From assembly GCA_943372515.1 (NCBI GenBank), contig CALRYY010000010.1:11792-75791 (forward strand): a stretch of DNA of 64,000 bases, read 5' to 3'. This document shows positions 18,071 to 26,480 of the stretch, piece after piece. The notes under the pieces were generated by a model that saw only the letters and a list, made by a program, of their open reading frames with translations, was not told where the DNA came from and made no database searches. Within the stretch, counting starts at the first letter, position 1, and each line of letters begins with the position of its first letter. Source of the DNA: RAM1 sp943372515 (GTDB lineage Bacteria; Pseudomonadota; Gammaproteobacteria; Burkholderiales; Burkholderiaceae_C). The translations under genes and the position numbers were made by a program.

Positions 18071-19110
18071 CAGCCCTCCTTGAAGCGTCCGGCATCGGCA
18101 TCGTCGGCCTGGGGCACCACCTGCCCACACGCATCGAGACCAACGAAGAGCTGTGCGCCAACCTGGACGTCACGCCTGAATGGATCCTTGAGAAAACAGG
18201 CATTGCGCGCCGCTACCTGGCGTTGCCTGAAGACACGGCCTCAGGCTACGCACTGGCGGCCTCGCGCAAGGCACTGGATACCGCAGGCCTGGAGGCAGCG
18301 GATATCGACCTCGTCGTGGCCTGCACCTTCTCGGCCGACTACACCTTCCCGCCCCTGTCAGCCAAGGTGCACAAGGACCTGGGCCTGCGTGGCGGCCAGA
18401 TCTTTGACCTGCAGGCCAACTGCTCCGGTTTTGTGAGTGGCCTGACTGCCGCCACCGACCGCATGCGCCTGGACGGTTCGGTGCGCAACGCGCTCGTCAT
18501 TGGCGTGGAAATGAACAGCCGGGTGATCGACCGGCGCAATGCCGACGCGTCGATTTACCACAGCGATGGCGCGGGCGCGGTGGTGCTGGGCCGCACACCG
18601 GGCGCGGGCATCATCGCGTCGTCGTTCCACACCGACAGCTCCAACTACGAAGCCGTCCGGCTGCGCGGCGGCGGTTCGTCGTTCCGCGCTGCGGGCGGCA
18701 GCTTTGACGCAGCGGTAGACATGATGGAGCTCAACGGCATCGCCACCTGGAAGCAGGCCATCACGCATTTGCCGCCAGTGATCCGCTCGGCGCTGGCCAA
18801 GGCGGGCGCGACGGTGCCGGATGTGGACTTCTTCATCTTTCACCAGGCCAACCTGCGCCTGATCGAATACCTGGTGCGCAAGATGAAAATCGAGGACAGC
18901 CGTACCTTCACCAACGTGCAGGACATCGGCAACACCGGTGCCGCCTCGGTGCCCATTGCCCTGAGCGAGGCCTGGGGCAAGGGGCTGCTGGCCAAAGACA
19001 GCCTGGTCACGCTGGCCGCAGTAGGCGCCGGCTTCAATTTCGGCGCCAGCGCGTGGCGCTGGGCGATCCAGCCACCAACACCAGGGAGCAGCGATGTTTC
19101 AGGACTTTGA
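18067..19110 (+). CDS. 3-oxoacyl-ACP synthase III (KAS III/FabH-like), glycan-locus paralogue
   Basis: Condensing enzyme of the thiolase superfamily, predicted to elongate an acyl-CoA or acyl-ACP starter with malonyl-ACP. The triad is complete: Cys119 in QANCSGFVSG, His259 in FHQANLRLIE and Asn289 in NTGAASVP. Length 347 aa. The housekeeping fabH is at 52634, so this copy is dedicated to the locus. It overlaps the following MaoC-SDR gene by 17 bases. One condensation plus reduction would give a short 3-hydroxyacyl group such as 3-hydroxybutyryl (inference). Confidence 0.9.
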   Translation: MTALLEASGIGIVGLGHHLPTRIETNEELCANLDVTPEWILEKTGIARRYLALPEDTASGYALAASRKALDTAGLEAADIDLVVACTFSADYTFPPLSAKVHKDLGLRGGQIFDLQANCSGFVSGLTAATDRMRLDGSVRNALVIGVEMNSRVIDRRNADASIYHSDGAGAVVLGRTPGAGIIASSFHTDSSNYEAVRLRGGGSSFRAAGGSFDAAVDMMELNGIATWKQAITHLPPVIRSALAKAGATVPDVDFFIFHQANLRLIEYLVRKMKIEDSRTFTNVQDIGNTGAASVPIALSEAWGKGLLAKDSLVTLAAVGAGFNFGASAWRWAIQPPTPGSSDVSGL

Positions 19111-20281
19111 CGCGATCCAGGTGGGGGACGAGCGCTCACTGCAAAAAACCATCACCGCCGACGATGTGCGCCGGTTCGTCGAGATGACGGGCGACGACAA
19201 CCCGCTGCATGTGGACCCGCAGTACGCGCAAACCACACCGTTCAAGGACGTGGTCGTGCACGGCATGCTGGGGGCAGCGTTCCTGTCCACCGTGATCGGC
19301 ACCAAGCTGCCCGGCAAGGGCGCGCTGTGGGTGTCGCAGCAGATGGACTTTTTGCTGCCGGTGCGCCTGGACGACCAGCTCACCGTGACCTGTGCGGTCA
19401 CCAGAAAACATGCCGGTGAACGCCTGCTGGAGCTGGACACCACCATCGTCAACCAGCACCGCCAGAAAGTGCTGACGGGCCGCGGCAAGGTCAAGGTCAT
19501 GCAAGCCCCTGCGCCCCAGGCGCAGGGCGCTGTGGCCGCAGCCTGCCGCGTCGCCATCGTGACCGGTGGCTCCGGCGGCATTGGCAGCGCCATCTGCGAG
19601 CGCCTGGCCAAAGACGGCTACGCGGTCGTCGTCCACTACGCACGCAATGCCGACGGCGCCCAGCAAATCTGTGACCGCATCCAAAGCAGCGGCGGCAAGG
19701 CCGTGGCCGTGGGCGCAGACCTGCTGGCTGCAGATTCCGCCCAGCGCCTGGTGGATGCCGCCCTTCAGAATTTCGGCGGCGTCGGCCTGCTGGTCAACAA
19801 CGCGTCGGCCCGCATCGCGTCCATCCCTGCGCTGTCCACGCAGTGGGCCGACATCCAGGCGCACCTGGATGTGCAGGTCAAGGCGGCACTCACCCTGTCG
19901 CAGCTGTGCGCCAAAGACATGGCCCAACGCAAGGCGGGCCGTATCGTGAACATCGGTTCGCAGGCGACTGACGGCGTGCCGACCGCCGGCTGGCTGCACT
20001 ACACGCTGGCCAAAACCGCGCAGGCCGCGCTGACGCGCAGCCTGGCGCTGGAATTGGGCCCCATGGGCATTGGCGTGAACACGGTGGCGCCGGGCATGAC
20101 AGACACCCACCTGATCGGCGACATCCCGGAAAAGGTGCAGTTGCTGACCGCCCGCCAGACCCCCCTGCGCCGTCTGGCCACGGCCGACGACATTGCCGGT
20201 GCCGTGGCCTACCTGGCGTCTGACGCGGCGCAGTTCGTGACCGGCCAGACGCTGCGGGTCAACGGCGGCCTGGTGATGTGA
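19094..20281 (+). CDS. Fusion of MaoC-like hydratase and FabG-like reductase domains
   Basis: Two-domain protein of 395 aa. Residues about 1-140 are a hotdog-fold MaoC/R-specific enoyl hydratase with the signature GDDNPLHVD (Asp34 and His39 are the likely catalytic pair). Residues about 150-395 are an SDR with VTGGSGGIGSA, NNAS, IGSQ and the HYTLAK Tyr/Lys pair, ending in GQTLRVNGG as in FabG. The pairing allows interconversion of 3-oxo-, (R)-3-hydroxy- and 2-enoyl-thioesters on one chain. It follows the KAS III gene with an overlap and abuts FkbH with no gap. Confidence 0.9.
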   Translation: MFQDFDAIQVGDERSLQKTITADDVRRFVEMTGDDNPLHVDPQYAQTTPFKDVVVHGMLGAAFLSTVIGTKLPGKGALWVSQQMDFLLPVRLDDQLTVTCAVTRKHAGERLLELDTTIVNQHRQKVLTGRGKVKVMQAPAPQAQGAVAAACRVAIVTGGSGGIGSAICERLAKDGYAVVVHYARNADGAQQICDRIQSSGGKAVAVGADLLAADSAQRLVDAALQNFGGVGLLVNNASARIASIPALSTQWADIQAHLDVQVKAALTLSQLCAKDMAQRKAGRIVNIGSQATDGVPTAGWLHYTLAKTAQAALTRSLALELGPMGIGVNTVAPGMTDTHLIGDIPEKVQLLTARQTPLRRLATADDIAGAVAYLASDAAQFVTGQTLRVNGGLVM

Positions 20282-22069
20282 ATGATCTCTGGAAACGTTG
20301 ACGCGCGGACGGCGCTGCAGGATTCGGGGGTCTCGCTGGCCAAGGTCATGCAGGCGCTCAAGGCGATTGAGCCCGGCCTGGACGCATCGCGCACCGTTCA
20401 CCTGGGCGTGTCGGCAGCCATCACCGCCGACGGCCTGGCGCCGTTCCTGCGCAAGCAGGCCGCCCTGGCCGGCGTGAAGGCCGTGGTGACGCAAGGCGGG
20501 TTTGACGACCCGCTGGGTGACATGGCGCGGTTTGCTGCGCAAGGCGTGACGCATGTGGTGCTGGTGCCGTTTCTGGACGCCATCCTGCCGCACCTGGAGT
20601 CTCGCGCCGCCATGCTGGACCCGGCCGGGCTGGAGGCCAAGGCGGCCGAGTTTTCTGCCCGCTACACACTGGCGCTGCAGCAGGCGGGCGGGTTTGACAC
20701 GGTCTTCGTCTGCGGCCTGCACCGCATCACCCGCGCGCCGGGTGGCGATGAAGACGACGTGCAGCAGCTGCTGGCCCGCTTCAACGGCCTTCTGCGCGCT
20801 ATCGTGCAGGCCCATGCCAACACCAAATGGATTGACACCGGCAGCATCGTCCACGAGATCGGCCTGGACGCCGCCATCGACGCGCGGTTTTTTTACCGTG
20901 CCAAGGCACCCTACACCCCGCGCTACATGGATGCGCTGGCTTCGGCCATCAGCGTGGCATCCCGGGGCTTTGGCACCTATTTCTACAAATGCCTGGTGCT
21001 GGACTGCGACAACACGCTGTGGGGTGGCATTCTGGGTGAGGACGGGCTCGCGGGCATCCAGCTGGACCCGTTCAATTACCCCGGCAACGTCTTCTGGCGG
21101 GTGCAGAACCAGCTGGCGCAGCTGCAGCAACAGGGCGTGCTGCTGTGCCTGTGCAGCAAGAACAACCCCCAGGACGTGCAAGAGGCTTTTGCCAACCATA
21201 CGTCCATGGTGCTCAAACCATCGCACATCGTGGTGCGCAAGGTGAACTGGCAGGACAAGCCGCAGAATTTGCGCGAGATTGCCACCGAACTCAACCTGGG
21301 GTTGGACAGCCTCATTTTTGTGGATGACTCGGACTTTGAGTGCAATGCCGTGCGCAGCCAGCTGCCCCAGGTGCGGGTGCTGCAGGTGCCCGCCAACCTG
21401 CCCGACTACCCGGGCCTGATGGCCCAGGCCGCGCAACTGCTGGTGGGCGCCGGAATTTCAGCGGAAAGCCAGGGCAAGACAGAGCAGTACCGCATGCGCG
21501 CCGAGGCGATTGCGGCCCAGGCCGAATTCAGCTCGCAGGACGACTACCTGCGATCGCTGCAGCTGCGCGTGACGCTGACGCGCAACGCGCGCGAATCCAT
21601 CGCCCGAATCAGCGAGCTGAGCCAGAAGTCCAACCAGTTCAACCTGACCACGCAACGCTACACCGAAGCCCAGATCAGCCAGCTCATGGACTCACACGCC
21701 AGCGCCGTCTATTCGCTGGTGGTGCAGGACCGGTTCGGCAACGCCGGGCTCACAGGCGTGGTGGTGGTGACCCATGAAGGGTCGCAGGCGCGGGTGGACA
21801 ATTTCTTCATGAGCTGCCGCATCATCGGTCGCGGCGTGGAACACGCCATCTGGCGTCCCATTGCCGAAGAAGCCGTACGCCAGGGGGCCAGCCAGCTGAC
21901 GGCACAGTACATCCCCTCACCCAAGAACGCATTGGTGGCCGGTTTTTATGATGGGCTGGGGTTGCCGCGCTCCAGCGAAACAGCAGGCACCGCCACCTAT
22001 ACTTTTGACCTCGCACTCAGCGCAAGCCTGCCTGTGTGCGATCACATCGAGCTCACCTATGTTGGATGA
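20282..22069 (+). CDS. FkbH-like HAD-superfamily protein
   Basis: FkbH-type enzymes capture a glyceryl group from 1,3-bisphosphoglycerate, dephosphorylate it and load it on an acyl carrier protein. The HAD nucleophile motif is LDCDNTLWGGILGEDG with Asp241 and Asp243, followed by CSKN and FVDDS. About 235 residues precede the HAD core, and a C-terminal GNAT-like region (about 440-595) contains KSNQFNLTT, a hallmark of the family. Total 595 aa, as in long FkbH proteins. The start directly follows the previous stop. Its 3' end overlaps a second ACP, the expected partner. Confidence 0.9.
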   Translation: MISGNVDARTALQDSGVSLAKVMQALKAIEPGLDASRTVHLGVSAAITADGLAPFLRKQAALAGVKAVVTQGGFDDPLGDMARFAAQGVTHVVLVPFLDAILPHLESRAAMLDPAGLEAKAAEFSARYTLALQQAGGFDTVFVCGLHRITRAPGGDEDDVQQLLARFNGLLRAIVQAHANTKWIDTGSIVHEIGLDAAIDARFFYRAKAPYTPRYMDALASAISVASRGFGTYFYKCLVLDCDNTLWGGILGEDGLAGIQLDPFNYPGNVFWRVQNQLAQLQQQGVLLCLCSKNNPQDVQEAFANHTSMVLKPSHIVVRKVNWQDKPQNLREIATELNLGLDSLIFVDDSDFECNAVRSQLPQVRVLQVPANLPDYPGLMAQAAQLLVGAGISAESQGKTEQYRMRAEAIAAQAEFSSQDDYLRSLQLRVTLTRNARESIARISELSQKSNQFNLTTQRYTEAQISQLMDSHASAVYSLVVQDRFGNAGLTGVVVVTHEGSQARVDNFFMSCRIIGRGVEHAIWRPIAEEAVRQGASQLTAQYIPSPKNALVAGFYDGLGLPRSSETAGTATYTFDLALSASLPVCDHIELTYVG

Positions 22070-22301
22070 AACCAGACTCAAGACCGTCATTGCCGCCATC
22101 CTGGAAGTGGAGCCCGGCGACATCACCGAAGACAGCAGCAGCGACACAATCGAGCAGTGGGACTCGCTGCGCCACATGAACCTGGTGCTGGCGCTGGAAG
22201 ATGAATTTGGCGTCTCCATCCCCGATGAAGAAGCCGCCGACATCACCTCGTACAAGCTGATCCGGCTGGTGCTGGCTGGTTTGCTCAAGGATGCGCCGTG
22301 A
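22059..22301 (+). CDS. Acyl carrier protein (second of two in the locus)
   Basis: 80-aa carrier protein whose probable phosphopantetheine site is Ser36 in EQWDSLRHMN, followed by the ACP helix LALEDEFGVSIPDEEA. The ATG at 22059 lies 11 bases inside the FkbH gene and gives the usual ACP length. The stop overlaps the GTG start of the ligase by four bases. FkbH-ACP pairs of this kind are known from glyceryl-ACP synthesis. Confidence 0.9.
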   Translation: MLDETRLKTVIAAILEVEPGDITEDSSSDTIEQWDSLRHMNLVLALEDEFGVSIPDEEAADITSYKLIRLVLAGLLKDAP

Positions 22302-23644
22302 GCATGAACTGGCTGCTGGAGCGCTTTGCCCAGGCCCCCGGGCAACTGGCGTTCGTGCACCAGGACGTGAAGGTCACCTACGCCGACCTGCTGGCCATGG
22401 TAGAGACGCACCGCCAGCGCATCACCGCGCTGGGGCTGGCCCAGGGCGAGATCGTGACCGTGTTGGGCGACTATTCGCCCGAGGTGTTCTGCCTGTTCCT
22501 GGCGCTGGCCATGAACGGCTGCATCCTCGTGCCGCTGACCCACGAGTCCGTGGTGGAAGAGTCCGCGGTGCTGGACGTTTGCGGCTGCGACTGGCGCGTT
22601 GAGTTCCCCCGCGACGGCACGCCCCTGCGGATCGAGCGCAGGCCGATCCCGGTGGACAACGCGCTGCTGCAGGGCTTTCGCGCCAAACAGCGCCCGGGCC
22701 TGGTGCTGTTTTCGTCGGGGTCCACCGGCAAGCCCAAAGGCATGCTCTATGACTTCACGAAAATCCTCGAGAAATTCCGAAAGCAACGGGTCCCGCTGGT
22801 GGCCATCCCGTTCCTGATGATCGACCATTTTGGCGGCATCAACACCATCCTGGCCATTGTGTCGTCGCTGGGCACCGTGGTGACGGTGGCTGACCGGTCG
22901 GTGGCCAGCATCTGCCGGGCCATTCAGACTTACAAGGTTGAATTGCTGCCCACCACACCGTCGTTCCTGGCGTTGATGATGGCGTCGCACGTGCACGAGC
23001 GCTTTGATTTGGGCTCGCTCAAGCGGATCACCTACGGCACCGAGGTCATGCCGCAGTCCACGCTGGACCGCCTGCGCCAGAACTTCCCCGGCGTCGAGCT
23101 GCAGCAGACCTATGGCCTGTCAGAAGTCGGCGTGCTGGGCTCCAAGTCGCGCCCGGACGGCTCGCTGTGGGTCAAGGTCGGCGGCGCCGGCTTTCAGACC
23201 CAGGTGCGCGACGGCGTGCTGTGGATCAAGTCCGACTTTGCGATGGAGGGCTACCTGAACGCCGCGTCTGAATTTGACGCCGACGGCTGGTTCAACACCA
23301 AGGACCGGGTCGAGGTGGACGGCGATTACTTCCGCATCCTGGGGCGCATCACCGACATCATCAACGTCGGCGGGCAAAAGGTGTACCCGTCCGAGGTGGA
23401 AAACCTGATTTTGCAGCTGCCCAACATCCAGGACGTCGCGGTCTATGGCGAAGCCAGCGCGCTGGTCGGGCAGATTGTTGTGGCCAAGGTGCAACTGGTA
23501 TCACCAGAACCTGCCGATGTGCTCAAGCGCCGCATCCGCCAGGCCTGCATCGGCAAGCTGACTGCGTATAAGATTCCCAGCAAGGTCATCGTGGCGGATG
23601 AACCCCTGTACACGGCACGCCAGAAAAAGGTGCGTGCCGCCTGA
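22298..23644 (+). CDS. Class I adenylate-forming enzyme (acyl-AMP/acyl-CoA ligase type)
   Basis: ANL-superfamily enzyme that activates a carboxylic acid as an acyl-adenylate and passes it to CoA or a carrier protein. Core motifs are A3 FSSGSTGKPKG, A5 QTYGLSEVG and A7 TKDRVEVDGDYFRILGR. The hinge continues NVGGQKVYPSEVE, and the C-terminal lysine is probably in RQKKVR. At 448 aa it is short for the family but has both domains. The GTG start overlaps the ACP stop. The substrate cannot be read from sequence; the adjacent ACP suggests direct ACP loading. Confidence 0.88.
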   Translation: MSMNWLLERFAQAPGQLAFVHQDVKVTYADLLAMVETHRQRITALGLAQGEIVTVLGDYSPEVFCLFLALAMNGCILVPLTHESVVEESAVLDVCGCDWRVEFPRDGTPLRIERRPIPVDNALLQGFRAKQRPGLVLFSSGSTGKPKGMLYDFTKILEKFRKQRVPLVAIPFLMIDHFGGINTILAIVSSLGTVVTVADRSVASICRAIQTYKVELLPTTPSFLALMMASHVHERFDLGSLKRITYGTEVMPQSTLDRLRQNFPGVELQQTYGLSEVGVLGSKSRPDGSLWVKVGGAGFQTQVRDGVLWIKSDFAMEGYLNAASEFDADGWFNTKDRVEVDGDYFRILGRITDIINVGGQKVYPSEVENLILQLPNIQDVAVYGEASALVGQIVVAKVQLVSPEPADVLKRRIRQACIGKLTAYKIPSKVIVADEPLYTARQKKVRAA

Positions 23645-23672
23645 AGCCGCCCGCCCACCCAGGATCCAAGCC

Positions 23673-24725
23673 GTGAGCTTTTTCATCTCCCAGCGCGCCA
23701 TCGGCACCGACCAGCCCCCGTTCATCATTGCGGAGATGTCGGGTAACCACAACCAGTCGCTGGACCGCGCGCTGGAGATCGTGGACGCGGCCGCCGCCAC
23801 CGGCGCGCACGCGCTGAAGATCCAGACCTACACCGCCGACACGATGACGCTGGACCTGGCCGAGGGCGAGTTTTTTGTGTCGGACAAAAAGAACCTGTGG
23901 CAAGGCAAGACGCTCTACCAGCTTTATGAAGAAGCCCACACGCCGTGGGAATGGCATGCGGCGATCTTCGAGCGCGCCCGCGCGCGCGGCATGATCCCGT
24001 TCAGCACGCCGTTTGACGCCAGCGCTGTGGACTTCCTGGAATCGCTGGATGCGCCCTGCTACAAGATCGCGTCGTTTGAAAACACCGACCTGCCGCTGAT
24101 CCGCCGTGTGGCCGCCACCGGCAAACCGCTGATCATCTCCACGGGCATGGCCAGCATCAGCGAACTGGACGAGACCGTGCGCACAGCACGCGCCGCGGGC
24201 TGCAAGGACCTGGTGCTGCTCAAATGCACCAGCACCTACCCCGCCACGCCGCTGGACACCCACCTGCTGACCATTGCGCACATGCGCGAGCTGTTTGGCT
24301 GCGAGATCGGGCTGTCGGACCACACCATGGGCATCGGCGTGTCAGTGGCCAGCGTGGCGCTGGGTGCCACCGTGATTGAAAAGCACTTCACCCTGAACCG
24401 CGCCGACGGCGGGGTGGACTCCACCTTCTCGATGGAGCCGGCCGAGATGGCCGCGCTGGTCACTGAATCGCAGCGCGCCTGGCAGGGCCTGGGCCGCATC
24501 CACTACGGCCCGGCGTCACCGGCCGAAGAAACTTCGCGCCAGTACCGCCGGTCGCTCTATGTGGTGCAGGACATGGCCGAGGGCGAGGCCTTCACGGCCA
24601 CCAACATGCGCGCCATACGGCCCGGCCTGGGCCTGCCCACAGCGCACTACGAAACCCTGCTGGGCAAGCGCGTGCGCCGCGCCGTCAAGCGCGGCACACC
24701 CGTGCAATGGGAGCTGATCGGTTGA
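23673..24725 (+). CDS. pseI: Pseudaminic acid synthase
   Basis: Condenses 2,4-diacetamido-2,4,6-trideoxy-L-altrose with phosphoenolpyruvate to give pseudaminic acid. It has a NeuB-type TIM barrel with IIAEMSGNHNQS, KIQTYTADT, STPFD, ISTGMAS and LSDHTMG, plus a C-terminal antifreeze-like SAF domain (about 285-350). The GTG at 23673 is preceded by AGGA at a suitable distance and gives 350 aa, the family norm. The PseI identity rather than NeuB/LegI rests on these motifs and on the complete pse set around it. Confidence 0.94.
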   Translation: MSFFISQRAIGTDQPPFIIAEMSGNHNQSLDRALEIVDAAAATGAHALKIQTYTADTMTLDLAEGEFFVSDKKNLWQGKTLYQLYEEAHTPWEWHAAIFERARARGMIPFSTPFDASAVDFLESLDAPCYKIASFENTDLPLIRRVAATGKPLIISTGMASISELDETVRTARAAGCKDLVLLKCTSTYPATPLDTHLLTIAHMRELFGCEIGLSDHTMGIGVSVASVALGATVIEKHFTLNRADGGVDSTFSMEPAEMAALVTESQRAWQGLGRIHYGPASPAEETSRQYRRSLYVVQDMAEGEAFTATNMRAIRPGLGLPTAHYETLLGKRVRRAVKRGTPVQWELIG

Positions 24726-24730
24726 CCGCC

Positions 24731-25870
24731 ATGCGCTACTGCACGCGATGCCTGTCGCCCAGCACCCGGCCCAATGCGAAGTTTGACGAGCACGGCGTGT
24801 GCATTCCCTGCACCTATGCCGAGGCCTCACAGGACGTGGCCTACGAGGAACGCTTTCGCGAGCTCAAGGACATCGTCAACCGGCTGACCCGGCGGCGCAA
24901 GTACCAGGAATACGACTGCATCGTGGGCGTCAGCGGCGGCAAGGACAGCACGCGCCAGGCCCTGTGGGTGCGCGAAAAACTGGGCCTGAACCCCTTGCTG
25001 GTGTGCGTGGCCTACCCGCCCAAGCAGGTGTCGCAGGTGGGGGTGGACAACCTGTCCAACCTGATCTCGCACGGGTTTGACTGCATCATGCTCGGCCCCG
25101 CGCCCGAGACATCCCGCCGGCTGATGCGCGAGGCGTTCTTCCGCTTCGCCAATATCTTCAAGGCCACCGAGATGGTTCTGTTCGCCGGCGTGCCCAAGAT
25201 GGCCGTGGCCCACGACATCAAGCTCATCATGTGGGGCGAGAACCCGGCCCTGCAGGTGGGCGACTCGGCCAGCCTGGGCACGACCATCTGGGACGGCAAC
25301 AACCTGCGCAACATCAACACGCTGGCTGGCGGCAACCTGGACTGGATGATCGAGACCGTGGGCGGGCTGGAGAAAATCCTGCCGTACGAATTCCCGGACG
25401 TCGCGCTGATGCGCGAAAAGATGATCAACACCATCTACCTGGGCCCTGCGTGGAGCAACTGGTCGCTGGGCGACAACTCGGCCTTTGCCATGGCCCAGGG
25501 CCTGAAAATCCGCGACGAGGGCGTTGAAGAATCCGGCGACCTGCTCGGCACCAGCATGCTCGACGAAGACTGGGCCACGATCAACATGATGTTGAAGTAC
25601 TACAAGCTGGGCTTTGGCCGTGCCACGGATTACATGAACGAGGAAATCCGCGCCGGCCGCGTTACACGCGAAGAAGCTATCGCCGTGGTGCAAGCCTATG
25701 ACGGCATTTGCAGCGACCGCTACGTGGCGTCGTTCTGCCGGTATGTGGACATCACGGTGGACCAGTTCTGGGAGCGCGTGCGCCAGGCGGCGCACCCCAA
25801 GCTGTTCACCACCGTGCCTGGCAAGCCGCGCCCGCAACCCTGTTTTACTGCCGGGGTGAACATTGCGTAA
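24731..25870 (+). CDS. pseA: N-acetyl sugar amidotransferase, PseA/WbpG family
   Basis: ATP-PPase family enzyme expected to turn an N-acetyl group into acetamidino with ammonia supplied by a glutaminase. An N-terminal zinc-type knuckle has Cys4, Cys7, Cys24 and Cys27. The intact PP-loop is SGGKDS at residues 68-73. The start at 24731 is the first ATG after pseI; an in-frame TTG at 24722 is an alternative. Length 379 aa. In Campylobacter PseA makes the acetamidino form of pseudaminic acid, and in Pseudomonas WbpG acts with HisH/HisF homologues, as seen next door. Exact substrate unproven. Confidence 0.88.
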   Translation: MRYCTRCLSPSTRPNAKFDEHGVCIPCTYAEASQDVAYEERFRELKDIVNRLTRRRKYQEYDCIVGVSGGKDSTRQALWVREKLGLNPLLVCVAYPPKQVSQVGVDNLSNLISHGFDCIMLGPAPETSRRLMREAFFRFANIFKATEMVLFAGVPKMAVAHDIKLIMWGENPALQVGDSASLGTTIWDGNNLRNINTLAGGNLDWMIETVGGLEKILPYEFPDVALMREKMINTIYLGPAWSNWSLGDNSAFAMAQGLKIRDEGVEESGDLLGTSMLDEDWATINMMLKYYKLGFGRATDYMNEEIRAGRVTREEAIAVVQAYDGICSDRYVASFCRYVDITVDQFWERVRQAAHPKLFTTVPGKPRPQPCFTAGVNIA

Positions 25871-26480
25871 ATCCATTGTGCTGGTCCCCCACGGCGCGGG
25901 CAACATCGCGTCACTGGTGGAACTGTTCCATGCCATCGGGCGCTTTCCCAAGGTGGCGCAGTCCCCCGCCGAGCTGGACAACGCCGGGCTGGCCGTGGTG
26001 CCCGGCGTGGGCGCGTCGGGCAGCGCCATGCGCAGGCTGCATGAAACGGGTTTTGCCGACGCCCTGGTCCGGATGCACCAGCGCGAACACCGCATCCTGG
26101 GCATTTGCGTGGGCGCGCAGATCATGTTTGAGGACCTGCACGAAGACAACTGCCAGGGCCTGGGCCTGCTGCCCGGCAATGTGTCGCGGCTGGCAGATGG
26201 CGGCTTTCACAACGGCTGGTCGGGCATCAAGGCCACTGCCGAGCAGGCAGGGGCCAAACCCCTGCTGCTGAAGACGGCAGAGAAAAACTTCTATTTCAAC
26301 CACGGCTACCAGATCAATACCAAGGCAGTGATGCAGGAGCGCGGCGTGACCAGCGGTGAGCAGGCGCTGCTGGCGTACTTCCTGCGCGGGCACCTGTGCG
26401 GCATCCAGTTCCACCCCGAAAAGAGCCAGGCCGTGGGCGTGGCGTTCATCGACAACGTGATGAAGCACTATGGCCTATAA
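25863..26480 (+). CDS. HisH-like glutamine amidotransferase subunit of the glycan locus
   Basis: Class I glutaminase homologous to the HisH subunit of imidazole glycerol phosphate synthase. The triad is visible: Cys82 in GICVGAQ, His184 and Glu186 in QFHPEKSQ. Length 205 aa. The TTG start overlaps pseA by eight bases and the gene overlaps the HisF-like gene by eleven. No other histidine genes are near. As with wbpG-hisH2-hisF2 in Pseudomonas O-antigen loci, the predicted job is to feed ammonia to the PseA-type enzyme. Confidence 0.88.
   Translation: MRKSIVLVPHGAGNIASLVELFHAIGRFPKVAQSPAELDNAGLAVVPGVGASGSAMRRLHETGFADALVRMHQREHRILGICVGAQIMFEDLHEDNCQGLGLLPGNVSRLADGGFHNGWSGIKATAEQAGAKPLLLKTAEKNFYFNHGYQINTKAVMQERGVTSGEQALLAYFLRGHLCGIQFHPEKSQAVGVAFIDNVMKHYGL

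Noticed and set aside
18067..19110. Housekeeping fabH
   Set aside because: A canonical fabH is in the fab cluster at 52634; this copy is coupled to the glycan genes.
19136..21436. A 766-codon open frame on the minus strand
   Set aside because: Antisense shadow of the MaoC-SDR and FkbH genes, which have clear catalytic motifs; its own translation is low complexity and motif-free.
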